Assembly (NCBI GenBank): GCA_002367105.1
Contig: DFCS01000046.1
Location: 60,713 to 78,247, forward strand
Length of the DNA: 17,535 nt
Source of the DNA: Hungatella sp. UBA3048
GTDB lineage: Bacteria > Bacillota > Clostridia > Lachnospirales > Lachnospiraceae
Direction of reading: 5' to 3'
Positions 8,553 through 15,253 of this stretch are shown piece by piece (the stretch's first letter is position 1; the number at the start of each line of letters is the position of its first letter). Under the pieces are notes generated by a model. The model saw only the letters and a list, made by a program, of their open reading frames with translations. It searched no databases and was not told the origin of the DNA. The position numbers and the translations under genes were made by a program.

Positions 8553-9482
8553 ATGAAGAACAATCAAATGACCCCCAAAAGAAAAAAAACATTTTCCCAG
8601 GTAATGAACACACCGAAGGTTGCAGGATATGTATTTATCCTGCCCTTCATTATAGGCTTTCTTGCCTTTCTGGCCGTACCAATGATTTTTTCTTTAGGGT
8701 TTTCGTTTACCAGATACAATATTTTAAAATCACCGGTTTTTATAGGTCTGGAAAATTACAAGGCCATGTTTACAGCGGATCCAAAGTTTTGGAAGGTATT
8801 TGGCGTGACCATGTACTATGTTCTGTTTTCGGTTCCCCTCCGGCTTCTCATGGCTCTGCTTGTAGCCATGCTGCTTGTAAAAAGCACTAAAATGTCCGGT
8901 TTTTACAGAGCTGTTTATTATCTTCCTTCCATTATTGGCTCCAGCGTGGCTGTGGCAATTCTCTGGAAGCGGATGTTTGCCAGTGACGGTGTAATAAATG
9001 CAATTTTAGGTATTTTGGGACTACCGTCCGACATTGCATGGCTGGGAAGAGCGGATACCGCTATCTGGACCCTGATTATCCTTGCTGTCTGGCAGTTCGG
9101 TTCTTCTATGCTCATATTTTTATCCGGATTAAAACAGATTCCCATAAGTCTTTATGAGGCGGCTACCGTAGATGGTGCAAATGGCATTCAGCGTTTCTTT
9201 AAAATCACGATTCCAATGCTGACACCAACGATTTTCTTTAACCTGATTAACCAGCTGATCAATGGTTTTATGGCATTTACCCAAAGCTATATTATTACTC
9301 AGGGAAAACCAAAGGACAGCACACTGTTTTATACGGTATACATGTACCAGAATTCCTTTACGTATAATAAGCTGGGCTATGGCTGTGCAATGGCATGGTT
9401 CATGGTGTTTGTAGTCGGGCTTTTGACGCTGATACTTTTCAAGACGCAGAAGAAATGGGTATATTATGAATCAGAAGGGTGA
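8553..9482 (+). CDS. Sugar ABC transporter permease 1 (MalF/UgpA/LplB type)
   Basis: Inner-membrane permease, 309 aa. About six membrane segments are visible, the first at residues 23-48 and others near 85-108, 118-137, 171-192, 225-245 and 278-302. The cytoplasmic EAA loop that docks onto the ATPase is at about 202-221 (EAATVDGANGIQRFFKITIP). GGAGGG lies 6 bases before the ATG. The gene follows the binding protein by 26 bases. The N-terminus lacks the extra segments of enteric MalF, as is usual for Gram-positive CUT1 permeases. It forms a heterodimer with the next gene product; the partner ATPase must be encoded elsewhere. Confidence 0.93.
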   Translation: MKNNQMTPKRKKTFSQVMNTPKVAGYVFILPFIIGFLAFLAVPMIFSLGFSFTRYNILKSPVFIGLENYKAMFTADPKFWKVFGVTMYYVLFSVPLRLLMALLVAMLLVKSTKMSGFYRAVYYLPSIIGSSVAVAILWKRMFASDGVINAILGILGLPSDIAWLGRADTAIWTLIILAVWQFGSSMLIFLSGLKQIPISLYEAATVDGANGIQRFFKITIPMLTPTIFFNLINQLINGFMAFTQSYIITQGKPKDSTLFYTVYMYQNSFTYNKLGYGCAMAWFMVFVVGLLTLILFKTQKKWVYYESEG

Positions 9483-9488
9483 TAAGAT

Positions 9489-10343
9489 ATGAAAACAGGA
9501 TATAGAGAAAGAAGAATCGCCACCACAGTGGTTTATCATGTGTTCACCTTTTTGCTGGCATGTGTTATGATATATCCCCTTGTGTGGATGGTGATGAGTT
9601 CCTTTAAGAACTCCAATGAAATATTCCGGACAGCTGCAAAACTGCTGCCAGATAAGTTTTCACTTGAAAACTACCGCATAGGTTGGCAGGGCTTTGCAGG
9701 CTATGGCTTCAGTACGTTTTTTAAGAACTCTTTTATCATTGCAGGTCTTTCCACGGTTGGAGCGGTCGTTTCTTCCGCCATTGTAGGCTATGGATTTGCC
9801 CGTATTGATTTTAAATTTAAAAATTTCTGGTTCGCATGTATGCTGCTTGCCATGATGCTTCCGTTCCAGATCATCATGATTCCCCAGTATATCATTTTTA
9901 ACAAAATGGGATGGGTGGGAAGCTATCTTCCCATCATTGTACCTCAGTTTTTTGGCCAGGGCTTTTTCATTTTCTTAAATGTACAGTTTATAAAGGGAAT
10001 TCCCATTGATTTAGATGAAGCTGCCAGAATGGATGGATGTACCATATACTCCATCTTCATAAGGATCATCCTTCCTCTTGTTAAACCGTCTTTGGTGACC
10101 AGCGCTATTTTCTCCTTTATGTGGAGATGGGATGATTTTATGACGGCTCTGCTTTTCTTAAGCGATCCTATGAAATACCCGGTCAGCTATGCATTAAAGA
10201 TGTTTTCCGACCCAACGGCTGGCTCAGACTGGGGCGCGATGTTTGCAATGGCAACCTTTTCCCTGATTCCTATTTTTCTGATTTTCCTGACCATGCAGAA
10301 ATATCTGGTGGAAGGAATTGCCTCAACAGGAATTAAGGGTTAA
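9489..10343 (+). CDS. Sugar ABC transporter permease 2 (MalG/UgpE/LplC type)
   Basis: Inner-membrane permease, 284 aa, second half of the heterodimeric channel. Six membrane segments are expected: the first at residues 13-37, then near 80-104, 113-135, 145-168, 200-220 and 255-275. It carries the conserved EAA loop at about 177-196 (DEAARMDGCTIYSIFIRIIL) and the typical ending in which the permease closes on EGIASTGIKG. The gene starts 6 bases after the previous stop, with AAGGGTGAT as ribosome site overlapping the end of permease 1, so the two are probably co-translated. It is the last gene of the operon and is closed by the terminator at 10357. Confidence 0.93.
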   Translation: MKTGYRERRIATTVVYHVFTFLLACVMIYPLVWMVMSSFKNSNEIFRTAAKLLPDKFSLENYRIGWQGFAGYGFSTFFKNSFIIAGLSTVGAVVSSAIVGYGFARIDFKFKNFWFACMLLAMMLPFQIIMIPQYIIFNKMGWVGSYLPIIVPQFFGQGFFIFLNVQFIKGIPIDLDEAARMDGCTIYSIFIRIILPLVKPSLVTSAIFSFMWRWDDFMTALLFLSDPMKYPVSYALKMFSDPTAGSDWGAMFAMATFSLIPIFLIFLTMQKYLVEGIASTGIKG

Positions 10344-10356
10344 TACAGATGTTCAG

Positions 10357-10392
10357 GCAGGAAAACCGCTTAGTGGTTTTCCTGCTTATTTT
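10357..10392 (+). terminator. Rho-independent terminator of the importer operon
   Basis: Perfect 11-bp stem GCAGGAAAACC (10357-10367) with GGTTTTCCTGC (10375-10385), a 7-base loop, followed by the T-rich stretch TTATTTT. It lies 13 bases after the permease 2 stop codon. Confidence 0.85.
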
Positions 10393-10396
10393 AATG

Positions 10397-10411
10397 GTGA
10401 TAAATTATCAC
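10397..10411. repeat. 15-bp palindrome upstream of the surface-protein promoter
   Basis: Perfect dyad GTGATAA-A-TTATCAC, centred at 10404, about 36 bases upstream of the -35 of the next gene and directly after the importer terminator. An operator or activator site is possible; nothing in the sequence names the protein that would bind it. Confidence 0.35.
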
Positions 10412-10446
10412 TGGACATCAGTTGAAGAATTTTCTCGTTTATCCGC

Positions 10447-10475
10447 TTGCCCAATGATTGGGAATATTTTATAAT
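10447..10475 (+). promoter_or_regulatory. Promoter of the large repeat-containing surface protein
   Basis: TTGCCC (10447-10452) and a perfect TATAAT (10470-10475) with a 17-base spacer. The predicted transcript would begin near 10482, at the left arm of a 7-bp stem AGTTAGT/ACTAACT (10481-10487 and 10492-10498) with loop TCGG, so the mRNA may carry a hairpin at its very 5' end. Confidence 0.6.
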
Positions 10476-10522
10476 ACATTAGTTAGTTCGGACTAACTTA
10501 AAGCATAAGCAAGGAGGAAGCT

Positions 10523-13500
10523 ATGAGGAGTAGAAATAAAGTTAAATTTCTGGCGGTTCTGACTGCCATGAACCTGGTATTTACGATTCAGCCGTTTGCA
10601 GGAGAGTGGAAGCAAGATGGGGATAAGTGGCGTTATATTCTGGAAGATGGCCGGGAACAGAGGAATTCGTGGCTGAAAACCGATGACGGCAATTGGTATC
10701 ATTTTGATGAGAACGGAAATATGATAACGGGCTGGTACCAGGACACGGATCAGAAGTGGTATTATCTGGAGTCAGACGGTTCCATGGTTTCCGGCTGGAA
10801 GGAGATTCTTGGAAAGTGGTATTACATGGAAACGGACGGCTCCATGGTTTCCGGCTGGAAGGAGATCAATGGGAAATGGTATTATCTTGACAAGCAGTCA
10901 GGAGAAGCGCTGGTAAATGGTTACACGCCCGATGGATACTATGTGGACGGCGGCGGGGCCTGGAATGGAAAGTCATCCCGGAATTCTTACAATGGCAGCA
11001 GCTCTGGCAGCAAAACCTCAAACAATACAGGGGGGAACGGAAGCAATCAAACGGGAGGAGGAAACAATCAAACAGGGGGAGGAAACAATCAACCCGGAGG
11101 AGGGAACAGCGAAAATGGGAATACCGGTAATAATGGAACGGAGGGCGGCGAAAATCCATGGGAAAACAAAAGTCCTGTTAATCTGGAACAAACCGGGATC
11201 GTATCTGTTCAGGGACTTCCCTATGCTGTAATATCCTTTTCCAATGAGGCAGAGGGACTTGAAGAGTTCCGTTATTCCATAGCAGGGAAAGATGCCACAT
11301 CGTCCGTTACTCCTGTGACAACTTCAGGCAGGACGGTAAAGATACCTTTGCCGGATGAAAATACCCATACACTGGCAATAACCACCGGGAAATGGACCGT
11401 ATCTGTTATTGCACTGAGAGAACCGGGAAAGAGTACTGCGGCGGAGAAAGAGCTTGTTGAAGCGAATCTTTCCCTTCCATCGGATATTCCCTATGTGGTA
11501 CTTACTAAGGCAACCATTCCCTTGACCCAGTATGTGAAATTTATCAGGCAGGGAGATTCCCTTTTCATAAAACCAACGGAAACTACGGTAGATACCATGC
11601 AGCTTCGAGGTCAGGAGGAAGCGCAGAGCAAAAGCCAGGTAGAGAAAGAAAGCTATATCCTGATAGAGGAAGATAACCGGACTATGGACGGTCTTAAGAG
11701 CTTTGCTTCGGATGCTGTCTCAAGTGCTACCACCGCACCTCCTGCAAGTCTGGAGGGAAAGGAAAAGGTGGCCACAATTGCTGTATTGTTTGATTTGGCG
11801 GCAAATAACATAATCGCAGATAATCTGGGTATTGGAACCTCTTCTGTAGAGGCCTTTCTGTCTAAATGGGAATCTTCTGAGAAATTATCTGCGTTAAATG
11901 AGGACCTGAACCTGAGTACAGATGCAAAAGACTTAAAGACCAGAAGTTGGAAAAAAGCAGAGGACCTGCCCAGACATGTCAAATATTTAACAGATAAAGG
12001 CGGCTACGGAACAAAAGTAGAACTTTTAACAGGAAAAACAGATAATACCAACCCGCCTGAGCTTACCATTGTCCCATCTTTGAAAGGAAAGAGCGCAGTC
12101 ATACAGCTCAGTGAGGAAAATGAATCTTGGTACCGCTCCATTACGGAAATTGAAATTCCTTACAGTGAGACCAAAACCCACTACTATCAGGAAAACAATA
12201 CTTTGTCTTCAGACGGTAAAACCATAACCCTGGGAGTAGATGCGATCAGCGGGCCAATGAATTATATCGGAGATTATGAGGTTACCATCCATTCCTTTGG
12301 GTTCGGGGATGCAAAAGGTTCTCTTTCTGTTGTAGATAAGGCTCCATCTTTTACAACTACTTGGGATGACGCCAGCAGCCAGTTGAAATTAAGAGCGGGC
12401 TTTTCATATTATACAGATCAGATAACGGCAATTACGGTCAATGGAACCCGGCTGGAATCCGGAAGCTTTACAAGTGATTACAATAATCTGTATATTTCCT
12501 ACCGTTATCTGGTAAACGGAAAAAATACGGTTGAAATTCAGGCAAAGGGTTATGAAGATACCAGCCTTGAGGTGGATTCCCCGGAAGCGTTTGTTACACC
12601 TAAGAAAGCGCCGTCTGTTACCGTAAGGGAAGTGTTAGAAGGTTCTTCTGTGGTATTTGATATCGGAGCCTTGGAGGAAGACAGTGAAGAGATGGAATGG
12701 TTCCAGGCTTTAGAGGCTGAGCATCTTACTCTGACATATTCCTATAGCAGTGTTTCCGGCCTTTCTCTTGAAAAAGACGGAAACAGTTTTAGGGTCACTG
12801 CGAATAAGACTGCATTGTCTTCTTATTTCACATATACCATGAAAATTGCCATACCAGGATATGATGCAGTAACGATAGCGTTTACTCCCGTAAAAACACC
12901 GCCTGCCATAACCCAGCAGTGGAACCAGGAAAATTACAGCTTAATGCTTACCGGCAATGCCTCATATTTAAGCTCCTATGTAACGAATGTGGTTTTAAAC
13001 GGAACAGAACTGAAAAAGGGAGAAGCTGCTGATTATACTGCTTCCAACAGCAAAGGAATTGAAATCTTCCCCCATAACTTTACCGCCGGATCGCCATATA
13101 GAATTGAGCTTTATGCCTCCGGCTATGGAATAAAGGTATTAGAAGGGACTGCTCCGGCAGATTTGGTGTCTCCATTAGAAGCTCCGGTGCTAAAATCAGA
13201 AGCTGTTGTACAGAAAGGTACTGTAACTGTGGAGGTGGTTTCAGGAGAGGCAGCCGATTGGCTGAATCATATCAGTTCAGTGACACTATCGGATTCTTAC
13301 TCTTCCACAACTGTCACTTATACAAAAAATGAAAATGGACTGGCTTTGCCAACTGTCAGCTCCTACATTCCTGGTATTTATACGGTTACGGTAAATGCAA
13401 AGGGATACCGGGCAGCTCAGGCGGAGGTCAGAATCTTAAATACAGTTAGTGTGAAAGGTGTGATAAATTATGACGAAGAACGACTGGAACTGACAGCGGC

Positions 13501-14764
13501 TGATTCCTATTTCTATGATAAAGTAACGGTATCCTTAAATGGAGCCGAACTGAAGAAGGGGACCGGATATACGACCAGCGGATACAGCACAATTTACATT
13601 CCGGCTGCACTGCTTACAGAGGAAGAAAACCTTCTGGTCTTGTATAATGAAGCATATCAAAAGATCGAAATGAGCTTTGGCCAGTATATTGCCTATGAAC
13701 CGGCACCAAAGCTGGCAGTAGAAAACGAAACCTCCTTAAACGGAGAAAATACAATCGTCCTGCATGTGGCGGATGGAAACCAGGATTGGTGGGATTCTCT
13801 GATCCAGTCCCACATATCCGTTAAGCGTTCTTCCTCCAGCCAGACGGTTACAGGAATTAGCAAAAACGCTGATGAAGAGAAGTTGACGATTACGCTAAGC
13901 AGTGCATTGTCTTATTATTATGGCTATAACGTTACAATCTTAGTGCCGGGATACCGTTCCTGTAATGTTACCTTCACACCGTACCAGAAACAGCCGGATA
14001 TAACAGATGAGTGGCTGGAAAACGGAGATTTACAATTTTCTACCAATACATCTTACTATTTTTACAGCTCCTACAACACTGTTTATCTGGATGGCGAGAA
14101 GCTGACCAGTGGCACAGATTATAGCTTGAATACGAAAACAAAGCCGTACAGTTTAACCATCTTAGCAAAAAATTTCACCTCAGAGGAACATGAGATCAGG
14201 ATATTATCAGAATATAATAATTATCCACCCTATGAAATAACTGTAACAGTTCCGGAAAAACAAAATTATACGGATATGGAAGCAAGAAAATTAATCGTGG
14301 AAGAACCAGTTGCAGAGGCGGTAGAGAAACCTGAGACAGAGGAAGGAAATGAGCCTGCAGGAGAGAGTATGGAAGAAAATGAGTCTGCAGGAGAGAGTAT
14401 GGAAGAAAATACGGAGGAAGTAAATACAGGCGAAGAAAATACGGAAGAAGAAAATACGAAAGAAGAAAATACGAAAGAAGAAAATACGATAGAAGAAAAT
14501 ACGGAAGAAGAAAATAAGAAAGAAGAAAATAAGAAAGAAGAAAATACGGAGGAAGAAAATAAGAAAGAAGAAAATACGGAAGAAGTAAATACGGAAAAAG
14601 TAAATACGGGAGAGGATAATCGAACAGAGGAAGGCCCAGCAGAGGAAAGTTCGGAAGATAACGCTGCATGGGATTCCTCTCAGGAGCAAAATAGTACGGT
14701 CATAGAAAAAAATAACTGGCACCAGCTGCCGGAAAATGGGCAGGAGAAAACGGCTGCCGAATAG
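10523..14764 (+). CDS. Large secreted surface protein: cell-wall-binding repeats, four alternating DUF1533/HID-like repeat pairs, acidic repeat tail
   Basis: Predicted exported protein, 1413 aa; ATG with AAGGAGGAAG upstream. Order: signal peptide 1-26 (cleavage near FAG-EW); choline/cell-wall-binding repeats 27-130, with 20-residue units such as GWKEINGKWYYL, normally bound to wall teichoic acid or polysaccharide; Gly/Asn/Ser linker 147-213; an unrecognised region 218-510; an array 511-1243 in which two kinds of about 90-residue beta-rich units alternate four times; tail 1255-1413 with 14 acidic NTxEE-type pentapeptides. Type A units (about 612-685, 798-870, 978-1050, 1160-1240) share a Tyr-rich turn, then V-x-LNG-x-x-L and in most an ending like A-x-GY. 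Type B units (511-600, 695-790, 886-972, 1060-1153) share Trp in mid-unit and most end in a GY motif. Both resemble DUF1533, related to the hemoglobin-interacting domain of Shr, by pattern only. It is monocistronic. A role in adhesion or ligand capture is inference. Confidence 0.85.
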   Translation: MRSRNKVKFLAVLTAMNLVFTIQPFAGEWKQDGDKWRYILEDGREQRNSWLKTDDGNWYHFDENGNMITGWYQDTDQKWYYLESDGSMVSGWKEILGKWYYMETDGSMVSGWKEINGKWYYLDKQSGEALVNGYTPDGYYVDGGGAWNGKSSRNSYNGSSSGSKTSNNTGGNGSNQTGGGNNQTGGGNNQPGGGNSENGNTGNNGTEGGENPWENKSPVNLEQTGIVSVQGLPYAVISFSNEAEGLEEFRYSIAGKDATSSVTPVTTSGRTVKIPLPDENTHTLAITTGKWTVSVIALREPGKSTAAEKELVEANLSLPSDIPYVVLTKATIPLTQYVKFIRQGDSLFIKPTETTVDTMQLRGQEEAQSKSQVEKESYILIEEDNRTMDGLKSFASDAVSSATTAPPASLEGKEKVATIAVLFDLAANNIIADNLGIGTSSVEAFLSKWESSEKLSALNEDLNLSTDAKDLKTRSWKKAEDLPRHVKYLTDKGGYGTKVELLTGKTDNTNPPELTIVPSLKGKSAVIQLSEENESWYRSITEIEIPYSETKTHYYQENNTLSSDGKTITLGVDAISGPMNYIGDYEVTIHSFGFGDAKGSLSVVDKAPSFTTTWDDASSQLKLRAGFSYYTDQITAITVNGTRLESGSFTSDYNNLYISYRYLVNGKNTVEIQAKGYEDTSLEVDSPEAFVTPKKAPSVTVREVLEGSSVVFDIGALEEDSEEMEWFQALEAEHLTLTYSYSSVSGLSLEKDGNSFRVTANKTALSSYFTYTMKIAIPGYDAVTIAFTPVKTPPAITQQWNQENYSLMLTGNASYLSSYVTNVVLNGTELKKGEAADYTASNSKGIEIFPHNFTAGSPYRIELYASGYGIKVLEGTAPADLVSPLEAPVLKSEAVVQKGTVTVEVVSGEAADWLNHISSVTLSDSYSSTTVTYTKNENGLALPTVSSYIPGIYTVTVNAKGYRAAQAEVRILNTVSVKGVINYDEERLELTAADSYFYDKVTVSLNGAELKKGTGYTTSGYSTIYIPAALLTEEENLLVLYNEAYQKIEMSFGQYIAYEPAPKLAVENETSLNGENTIVLHVADGNQDWWDSLIQSHISVKRSSSSQTVTGISKNADEEKLTITLSSALSYYYGYNVTILVPGYRSCNVTFTPYQKQPDITDEWLENGDLQFSTNTSYYFYSSYNTVYLDGEKLTSGTDYSLNTKTKPYSLTILAKNFTSEEHEIRILSEYNNYPPYEITVTVPEKQNYTDMEARKLIVEEPVAEAVEKPETEEGNEPAGESMEENESAGESMEENTEEVNTGEENTEEENTKEENTKEENTIEENTEEENKKEENKKEENTEEENKKEENTEEVNTEKVNTGEDNRTEEGPAEESSEDNAAWDSSQEQNSTVIEKNNWHQLPENGQEKTAAE
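10775..10894 (+). repeat. Tandem 60-bp repeat encoding 20-residue cell-wall-binding units
   Basis: Two adjacent 60-base units (10775-10834, 10835-10894) are nearly identical at DNA level, both encoding DGSMVSGWKEI-x-GKWYY. The near identity at silent sites points to recent duplication. More diverged units flank them on both sides. Confidence 0.8.
11045..11107 (+). repeat. Three 21-bp tandem repeats (NQTGGGN linker)
   Basis: Units at 11045-11065, 11066-11086 and 11087-11107 encode NQTGGGN, NQTGGGN and NQPGGGN, with a few base differences. They form the flexible linker between the wall-binding repeats and the extended part of the surface protein. Confidence 0.8.
14351..14410 (+). repeat. 30-bp direct repeat in the acidic tail
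   Basis: Two adjacent 30-base units (14351-14380, 14381-14410) differ at a single position (C14354/T14384) and encode E-[PS]-AGESMEEN twice. They run directly into the 15-bp pentapeptide repeats. Confidence 0.85.
14408..14617 (+). repeat. 14 x 15-bp repeat encoding NTxEE-type pentapeptides
   Basis: From codon 1296 to codon 1365 an Asn recurs at every fifth position without interruption, in units such as NTEEE, NTKEE, NKKEE and NTEEV. Each unit is about AAT-ACG-GAA-GAA-GAA. The array is purine-rich on the coding strand and is a likely site of slippage, so copy number may vary between strains. It gives the protein a very acidic, probably disordered C-terminus. Confidence 0.9.
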
Positions 14765-14816
14765 AAATCCATTGGTTTCATGGATAATCTTGTTTTATAC
14801 TTCAAAAAATGGAGGA

Positions 14817-14845
14817 AGCCGACAGGAGGGGGAATCCTGTCGGCT
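14817..14845 (+). terminator. Strong hairpin after the surface-protein gene (terminator-like)
   Basis: Perfect 11-bp GC-rich stem AGCCGACAGGA (14817-14827) with TCCTGTCGGCT (14835-14845), 7-base loop, 53 bases after the stop codon. No T-run follows on the plus strand, so termination would be imperfect; on the minus strand a T6 run comes only after 7 further bases. It may stabilise the mRNA 3' end or help termination. Confidence 0.45.
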
Positions 14846-14961
14846 GAGTATGAAAATATGTATATGAAAGGTCTCTCTGGCCTGTTTACAGGTATTAATA
14901 TACGTTGGAAATGTGTTGAGAATTTGATGGAAATGTGAAGATATTGTGAAAGGAGAGAATG

Positions 14962-15006
14962 AAATAAAAATGGAGCACCGCAGGATTGGGGAAATACGGC
15001 ACTCCA
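14962..15006 (-). terminator. Minus-strand rho-independent terminator
   Basis: Read on the minus strand, TGGAGTGCCG (15006-14997) pairs with CGGTGCTCCA (14980-14971) over 10 bp including two G-U pairs, with a 16-base loop, and is followed at once by TTTTTATTT. On the plus strand the two G-U positions become C-A mismatches and no T-run follows, so the orientation is clear. No minus-strand protein gene precedes it. Confidence 0.55.
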
Positions 15007-15022
15007 AAGAAGAGTTATTTAA

Positions 15023-15051
15023 ATTATAGCGCAAAAAATTGGTTTAGTAAA
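15023..15051 (-). promoter_or_regulatory. Candidate minus-strand promoter of a very short transcript
   Basis: On the minus strand, TTTACT (15051-15046), a 17-base spacer and a perfect TATAAT (15028-15023). Transcription would begin near 15016 and meet a terminator within about 50 bases, so any RNA made would be about 50-55 nt. In AT-rich DNA such matches arise by chance; the direct coupling to a terminator is what makes it worth listing. Confidence 0.3.
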
Positions 15052-15090
15052 GGGAAATAAGTAAATTTTTATAGATAATCCGTTAATATT

Positions 15091-15120
15091 TTGTAAATAC
15101 ATCATAAATTTCGATATAAA
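15091..15120 (+). promoter_or_regulatory. Candidate promoter of the S8 family gene
   Basis: TTGTAA (15091-15096) and TATAAA (15115-15120) with an 18-base spacer in an AT-rich stretch; the leader would be about 125 bases. I did not find a convincing sporulation sigma factor motif, so sporulation control is not shown here. Confidence 0.35.
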
Positions 15121-15253
15121 ATATAAATATACTCATTACTCTGCTATTGCCATTTTATTCCCTGGATTGTGGCATATTCTTCTGCTCATATTGGAACCTC
15201 TTCTGCATAAAATATATCATATGCTTCATTTGAAACAGGCAGGAGGCCGCAAT

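Larger units (their letters stand above)
14765..15253. other. 489-base intergenic region
   Basis: I see no convincing protein gene here. Contents: the hairpin at 14817-14845; a short palindrome CCTGTTTACAGG at 14881-14892; a possible minus-strand promoter plus terminator (14966-15051); and an AT-rich stretch with the promoter of the S8 gene (15091-15120). The two short plus-strand frames beginning near 14860 (about 24 codons) and at 14970 (19 codons) lack properly spaced ribosome sites. Confidence 0.6.

Noticed and set aside
11045..11107. Short regular repeats as a CRISPR array
   Set aside because: The 21-bp units are contiguous without spacers and encode an in-frame Gly/Asn linker.
14196..14722. 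Two long minus-strand open frames rich in Tyr-Phe-Leu-Leu and Ile-Phe-Phe across the acidic tail
   Set aside because: They are the antisense reading of the 15-bp GAA/AAT-rich repeat, which has no stop codon in those frames. The plus frame is continuous with the surface protein, and the antisense frames have no ribosome site or family signature.
14723..14740. QLPENG near the C-terminus as a sortase (LPxTG-like) signal
   Set aside because: Only seven residues (QEKTAAE) follow before the stop. There is no hydrophobic segment or basic tail, and neither of the other frames downstream supplies one, so a frameshifted anchor is not supported. The N-terminal wall-binding repeats explain surface attachment.
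14970..15029. 19-codon plus-strand frame starting MEHRRIGEIRH as a small gene
   Set aside because: The nearest AAGGAG is 14 bases from the ATG, too far, and most of the frame is the terminator stem of the opposite strand.
14795..15034. 79-codon minus-strand open frame in the intergenic region
   Set aside because: It starts at TTG within the candidate minus-strand promoter, has no ribosome site and would run through the minus-strand terminator.
15167..15253. 29-codon N-terminal extension of the S8 protein starting at TTG 15167 (hydrophobic, signal-like)
   Set aside because: No ribosome site precedes the TTG, while ATG 15254 has AGGAGG at ideal spacing. The hydrophobic stretch is also interrupted by His and Lys residues.
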